NCBI GenBank assembly: GCA_021229015.1
Contig: CM037789.1
Coordinates: 33,058,346 to 33,122,345, forward strand
Reading direction: 5' to 3'
Source: Solen grandis
Lineage: Eukaryota > Mollusca > Bivalvia > Adapedonta > Solenidae
DNA length: 64,000 bases
Shown piece after piece: positions 59,056-64,000 of the stretch (within the stretch, counting starts at the first letter, position 1; each line of letters opens with the position of its first letter). The notes under the pieces are model-generated. The model was not told where the DNA came from. It ran no database searches and saw only the letters and a list, made by a program, of their open reading frames with translations. The position numbers and the translations under genes were made by a program.

Positions 59056-59297
59056 TTAACCCTTTCCCTCATATAGACTCATTTTGACGCACTCACTAGG
59101 TACCACATAAATCCTGATCTGCAGAAAACCACACTTAAACCTTACTAAATTTGATTACAAAATCCTCATTTCCAGACCACTGAGGAGCAGCGAATAGCAT
59201 AAAACCTGATCAGCCTGCGAGTTACTCGCAGGCTGATCTGGTTTTATGCTGTTCGCATAATTCTTTTCATGGTGTCCTCTATGAGGGAAAGGGTTAA
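59056..59297 (-). mobile_element. TTAA-flanked hairpin MITE, copy 5 (242 bp)
   Basis: A full-length inverted copy, TTAA at both ends, about 650 bp from copy 4 and a few substitutions away from it. Confidence 0.92.
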
Positions 59298-61147
59298 GCA
59301 GATCCAATAATGCTGTATTTTTTTTTTCAACTTCTTATTACCTTGTCATGTGCACATGAAATACCAAGTCACCCAGTAACCAATTTAAAACCTTCCAGCC
59401 TAGCAGTACCATTCATGATCATCATACAGTGTTTTTTAAACAAGGAATCTATGCAAGACTAGGTGAAATGTACAAGACCCTCATGGTATGGTACAGTACA
59501 CTGTTCATGGTCTTCAGTACTGTACATCTAACAGAGTTTTAGCAAGTTGTTATTGTTAGAAGATTTGCACGTTGACCTGGCAAAACTTGCAAATTTTTAA
59601 TTAAATACTTCCATACGTTTGACTTGAACCATAGGTAAGTGCCAATAATTCAAACGGCATCTACAATGAGGCTTTCACTCATATTTTGAAATAACAACAG
59701 CAAGACGGTAAGTAGTTCATTAGATACACAGCAGTTACCAAGACATTGGCCACTCCTTTGGCTTTTGTTGATTTGTACCTGGTACATAACAAAAATAGAA
59801 ATACCTGGTAATGTACAGGGTATAATACCACAAGATGGTAAAGTACTGCAGTACAGATTATACTGTCTAGAACCCAGGGCTAAAATTTGACACTCGCATT
59901 TCAGCCTAATGTTAGTAAAAAATGAAGTTTGAAAGTTACGTTTTAAACCACTGCATTTTTTTCAAGTGAAAATTTTGGTTAAACATTTATAAAACATGTC
60001 TAATGAGATAATTTAAAAAAAATCAAAATAAAACAATCCTGGCTTGTTTAAATATCACAAGCTAAATTTACACGGTAAATTGTCCATGAAAGTAAAATAA
60101 TTTGCTAGTAAGACTTAAGTCTGGGAACTTGAGAAATTAAATAAAAGGCACTTGCATTTTTCTGCAAGTGGGTAAAAAAAAAATTGAGCCCTGATACCAT
60201 TTCAGCCCTTAGAATGGAAGACTCCTTAAATCCAATCTGTCAAGGACTTCCACATTAGACGTATAGTATGATCAATGTCCATTGGTCCTTGGATTATTTA
60301 ACTGGCTTTTATTTTCCCTTCTTTATCAGAAAATCTTTTAAAAGTCATACAGTTTTTTTACAAAATTGCTAACCCCAGGGTAATGCAAGAAAGTAGCACT
60401 TGCTTCTCCTCCCCTAGATATGGTATTAAGCCACACCTCTTCCCATCAACAGAAACAAGGCTTAAAGCGACAGGGACTGTCACAAAACCAGGTTTTCAAC
60501 ATGGAAAATCCAATTCGAAATGAAGATTTTATTTATAAAATGATCACCAAAGAACATTAATACTTTATGTTACATGGATGAAGAGTAAATAAGGGTCATA
60601 ACTCTAAGAAATATGGTTAAATTGACAATATAGGTCAAGTCACTATGTACTGGCCATACTGTGTAGATTTGGGCAGAATGCATTCAGAAATGAAGAAGGA
60701 GAATTTAAGCAAATAAAAGAATGTGTCACTATATGTTACATGAAAACAAGCTCAAAGGTGTGAAATCAGATTGTCAAAGGGTAATTGTCTCTGACCTGCA
60801 ATATCAATGCAGGGTAAAATACAAGATTCAAAATTAAATGTGAGTTCAAGGAAATTATGGATATTTTAAAACATGAAAAGCAACCTACAGGAATTATCCA
60901 AAGACTGATACAAATGCATTTATTTTATTTCTTATTGAAGGTTTATTAAGCAATTCTAGCAATCAGACATTTGTATAATATTTGTCAAGATAGCAAGGGC
61001 ACCGCAACTATGTAAATGAAGAAAAGCATAAGTGAAGCATAAAAACAAAAGCATTCATAGCAAGCCGCTATCAAACGGAAAAGAAAAAAAGAAAAATATA
61101 TATATATATGAGCCGCGATCTGACAAAAGGGGGCTAAATGACATAGA
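59298..61147. other. Non-coding stretch upstream of GUK1 exons and the transposase-like gene
   Basis: No exon was recognised on either strand. 60470-60560 holds a dispersed-repeat-like stretch (TTAAAGCGACAGGGACTGTC). The missing GUK1 P-loop exon was looked for here and not found. Confidence 0.45.
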
Positions 61148-61190
61148 TCATGACGTCAAGAAAAATGTGATTAAAGTTACGTCATTTGTT
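61148..61190 (+). promoter_or_regulatory. CRE-like site pair upstream of the transposase-like gene
   Basis: TGACGTCA (61151-61158) and TTACGTCA (61178-61185) lie about 100-130 bases before the ATG at 61278, a typical location for CREB/ATF-type sites. The function is inferred from the motif only. Confidence 0.3.
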
Positions 61191-61277
61191 TTGGTGTAAA
61201 TCACATGTTAGTTTTAAAACACGCTTGACTAGTTGAAATTCAAAACATCTATTTTGATTCCTGAAGTGCAATTTCGG

Positions 61278-64000
61278 ATGGATGAAGACATTGATGTAAG
61301 TATCAATCTCATTTATTTCTTATACATGTAGATCTATATAAATTCCATATATTTTGTACAGATCAATGGAAGAGATTTTATTTTGGTATCAACTGCATCA
61401 TTCGATCGCCGCCATTTGCAGTCAATGTCATTTTGTATCGAAGCCTTAATATGAAAAAAAAAATCGTCGCAATATGAAAGTACAAACCATAATTTGGCAT
61501 ATGTATATGATTAACAGTTAAAATGTATTTAACTATATCTAGCTAGATATACTATGAATAACGAGACAAAATCGTATCTGATCAGACTGACATTGTATTA
61601 CTCAACTTTACTGCAGGGAGTGTAAGAATCAAGTCAGTTATATGTTTTCCATAAAGATGATATTTCCCATATAATTTATAACGAATTTTTAATGAAACAA
61701 AACAATAAAAGGTTATAAATCAAATTTTCATGGAATAGAACATCGGGTTTCATTTATCATATGTAATTTTTAACATATATGATTTCAAGTTGTGGTGGTG
61801 GTGTAGTGGTTACGTAGGAGAAATGCCATTCTTTTGGATAAGGTTCGGTCCACATACGAATACATTTTTTTTTCTTCATTATGCACTTTTATTTTTTACA
61901 CACGATTTCAGTTTTGATGTTTTTGCTTGACTGTTTACAATACAATCCTATCTTGGCAACATTATTAATTTATCTATTTATTAGATCTAGGATACAAGCG
62001 TTATATAACATATAGATCTAATTACTTTTTTCACCCAAATACCCTTGTGATTATGATAAATCAATTACATGTAATAACATATTAATTTTTAATTTATGAT
62101 AACTCAGTGGTAGTGGTACTTTACTCCTCTTGCTTTTACCTTAAACATATATTTCGGAACATTTGACTTTTTACTGTCAAAACAAATATAAAACGGGAAA
62201 GCTTAAATCCCTGTACGAGATTTATGAGATAATGTTGACAGTCGATGATCACGCGTATGACATTAGTTATTATATACATCTCAATTTAATAGAATCATAT
62301 AATTTTATGTTACCGAAAATTATATAATTTCTATTACTTTTCAGGATTTGGAAAGTATTCTTTCCGAGCATTTTGGAAGAACTCCTTTGAACACACCGTT
62401 TGGATCACAGGAGGTGGCAGATGAAGAACTGGTTGAAGAGGACGAGGAAGAACAAGTTGTCAGTGTAGAACAATGTGCCCATCAGTTTATCCAGCAAGAG
62501 TGTCATGAAAGCTCGGGCAATGAATCTGATGATGTATTTGTTGACAATGAGGATGATGACTATGTGAAACTCAAAAAAGATGAAAGGAAGAAGGATGTTT
62601 GTGTCGCCTGAGCTGCACAGCCAAGTTAACATTCAGTGATATGTATAAGCATATGCTTAATGTTAAAGAAATGGGAAGGGACGAAAAAGATATGTACATT
62701 ATGGGTACACGTACTGACTGTGACAAAACTCATACGGTGAGAGGAAAGAAAAGAAAAAAGAGCAGACAACAGTTCATGTTTTCAGGACAACGGATATGCA
62801 AAGCCCTCTTCATGTTACATGTAGTGTATAATGTTGGAAAGAAATGCCTAGCAAATATAATTACACACATGGATAAAAATGGAGCAGTGTCACATGGCAA
62901 TGTTGGGAAAACATCTAAAAAAGCATTAACTTTTGAAACCATCAAGGCAACAGTGACGTTCATCATTAATTTCGCAGACATGCATGGTTTGCCACAACCA
63001 GCAGCCCCTCGAGGTCGCAACAACATGCCACCTATATACTTGCACTGTCAGACTACAAAAAAGTATTTACATGCAGAGTATCAAGCTTCAGCAGCTGATG
63101 GTGAACGGACAATGAAATATTCCACGTTTGTCAAAGTTTGGAATATCTGTGTACCACACATTCGCATAGCTTCTCCTCAAGATGACGTCTGTGCGACATG
63201 TGAGAAGCTTCGAAAGAAGGTGGCTGATGCCCGGGATGAAGAAGAGAAGCTGACATCTGCAAATGATCTGAAACAGCACATTATATCTGCACAGAAAGAG
63301 AGGGCTCTGTACAACCAGTGCATTCAGCGAGCATTACAAGATAATGATAATGGCATAACATATTGTCATTTGACATTTGATTTCTGCCAGAATGTGATCA
63401 TTCCACACCACGGTCGGCAAATGGGTCCTTTATATTTTACGTCTCCGCGTAAGATACATATATTTGGAGTACGTTTGGACTGGATTCCAAGGCAGCTTAA
63501 TTTCTTGATGGATGAGAATGAGACCATTGGTCAAGATGGCACATTAACTCATGGTCCAAATGCTGTCATCAGCATGCTCGACTGGGTGCTGGATACGTAC
63601 AGAACAGATGTGCCGACATGTGCCTTCCATGCAGATAATTGTCCAGGTAAACAATGAGCAGAATTTAAATTCTTAAATTTATTTAATACATATAAGTTAT
63701 TGTATACATAGAATACTTATATTAAATTTTAACGTTCTATACATGAAATTACATAATGATGAAACGTTACAATATCAATATCATATATAAAATTATAAAT
63801 GATATGAATTTCATTTAATACTTTTCCCCCCTTTTTTTGCTAATACATGAATATTATTTATACTATAGAGACAATGTTGAGTTTGTTACGTGTTGATAAA
63901 GAAAGTATGCTATAATTAGATAACGTGATATGCTTTTTAACTCCATGCAAAAATTAAATCTACATTTCCAGGACAAAATAAGAACCGTTATGTCCTCGGA
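61278..64000 (+). CDS. Transposase-derived-like protein (5' part; runs off the window; apparent frameshift)
   Basis: Exon 1 is 61278-61295 (MDEDID, donor GTAAGT). Exon 2 is 62345-63646. Exon 3 starts at 63972 and continues beyond the window. Exon 2 first encodes an acidic leader (EEDEEEQVVSVEQC, NEDDDYVKLKKDERKK). The frame then changes near 62575-62600 to CLCRLSC and about 350 residues: RICKALFMLHVVYNVG, a HGN motif, FADMHGLPQP, YSTFVKVWNICVPHI, DDVCATCEKLRKK, HLTFDFCQNV, GPLYFTSPRKIHIFGV, and across the intron HADNCPGQNKN. I recognise this family as a large, repeated metazoan set of transposon-like proteins. The FDF and HADNC positions look like RNase H-fold acidic residues (inference). The one-base frame change may be an assembly error or an inactivating lesion. 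Confidence 0.72.
61795..61855 (+). repeat. tRNA-like relic in intron 1 of the transposase-like gene
   Basis: GGTGGTGTAGTGGTTACGTA (A-box-like) is followed by GGTTCGGTCC (B-box-like) about 35 bases later. No convincing cloverleaf, so SINE head or tRNA relic. Confidence 0.4.

Noticed and set aside
62570..62600. Programmed -1 ribosomal frameshift in the transposase-like gene.
   Set aside because: The local sequence C-AAA-AAA-G does not fit a proper X-XXY-YYZ heptamer in the zero frame, and no downstream structure was identified. Kept only as a remote alternative.

Overview
This is a piece of an animal nuclear genome, most likely from a mollusc and probably a bivalve. It is AT-rich, with GT-AG introns, low gene density, many minisatellites and microsatellites, several non-LTR retrotransposon fragments and many short inverted-repeat elements. 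The species cannot be fixed from the sequence. There is one 100-base N gap (28961-29060), which is an assembly gap.

Layout. 1-1050: remains of a multi-gene virus-like or Maverick-like element, followed by a 37-bp minisatellite. 5410-6780: a decayed non-LTR retrotransposon that has lost its RT core but kept an RNase H stretch. 7869-15753 (+): a five-exon gene reconstructed here from splice sites. It encodes a small secreted protein of about 227 aa with a signal peptide, a D8C-like (uromodulin/GP2-type) cysteine-rich region, a Gly/Ser/Ala-rich stalk and a C-terminal tail that looks like a GPI signal. Its last intron holds a 5'-truncated LINE (about 11250-14380) that is nearly intact. A second LINE tail lies at 15855-16545.

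21377-25316 (-): a two-exon secreted PAN/apple-like plus C-type-lectin-like protein of 234 aa. 27443-28960 (-): a tandem pseudogene copy with two stops and a frameshift, cut by the assembly gap. A short predicted membrane peptide (25824-26012, +) lies between them. 29300-32230 holds inverted-repeat elements, including a large fold-back with nearly identical arms.

32431-36088 (+): the nuclear gene for mitochondrial elongation factor Ts (TSFM). 36089-44287: non-coding, with several minisatellites. 44288-57954 (-): guanylate kinase (GUK1) in at least six exons, with a 9.3-kb last intron before a 14-codon terminal exon. The 5' exon or exons carrying the P-loop were not found. Five copies of a TTAA-flanked MITE with a long central hairpin lie at 37.3, 51.6, 54.9, 58.2 and 59.1 kb. 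61278-64000 (+): the start of a gene for a transposase-derived-looking protein that runs off the window.

Two housekeeping genes (TSFM, GUK1), two secreted cysteine-rich genes and one transposon-like gene therefore sit in a repeat-dense background. No operon-like organisation or joint pathway is apparent.
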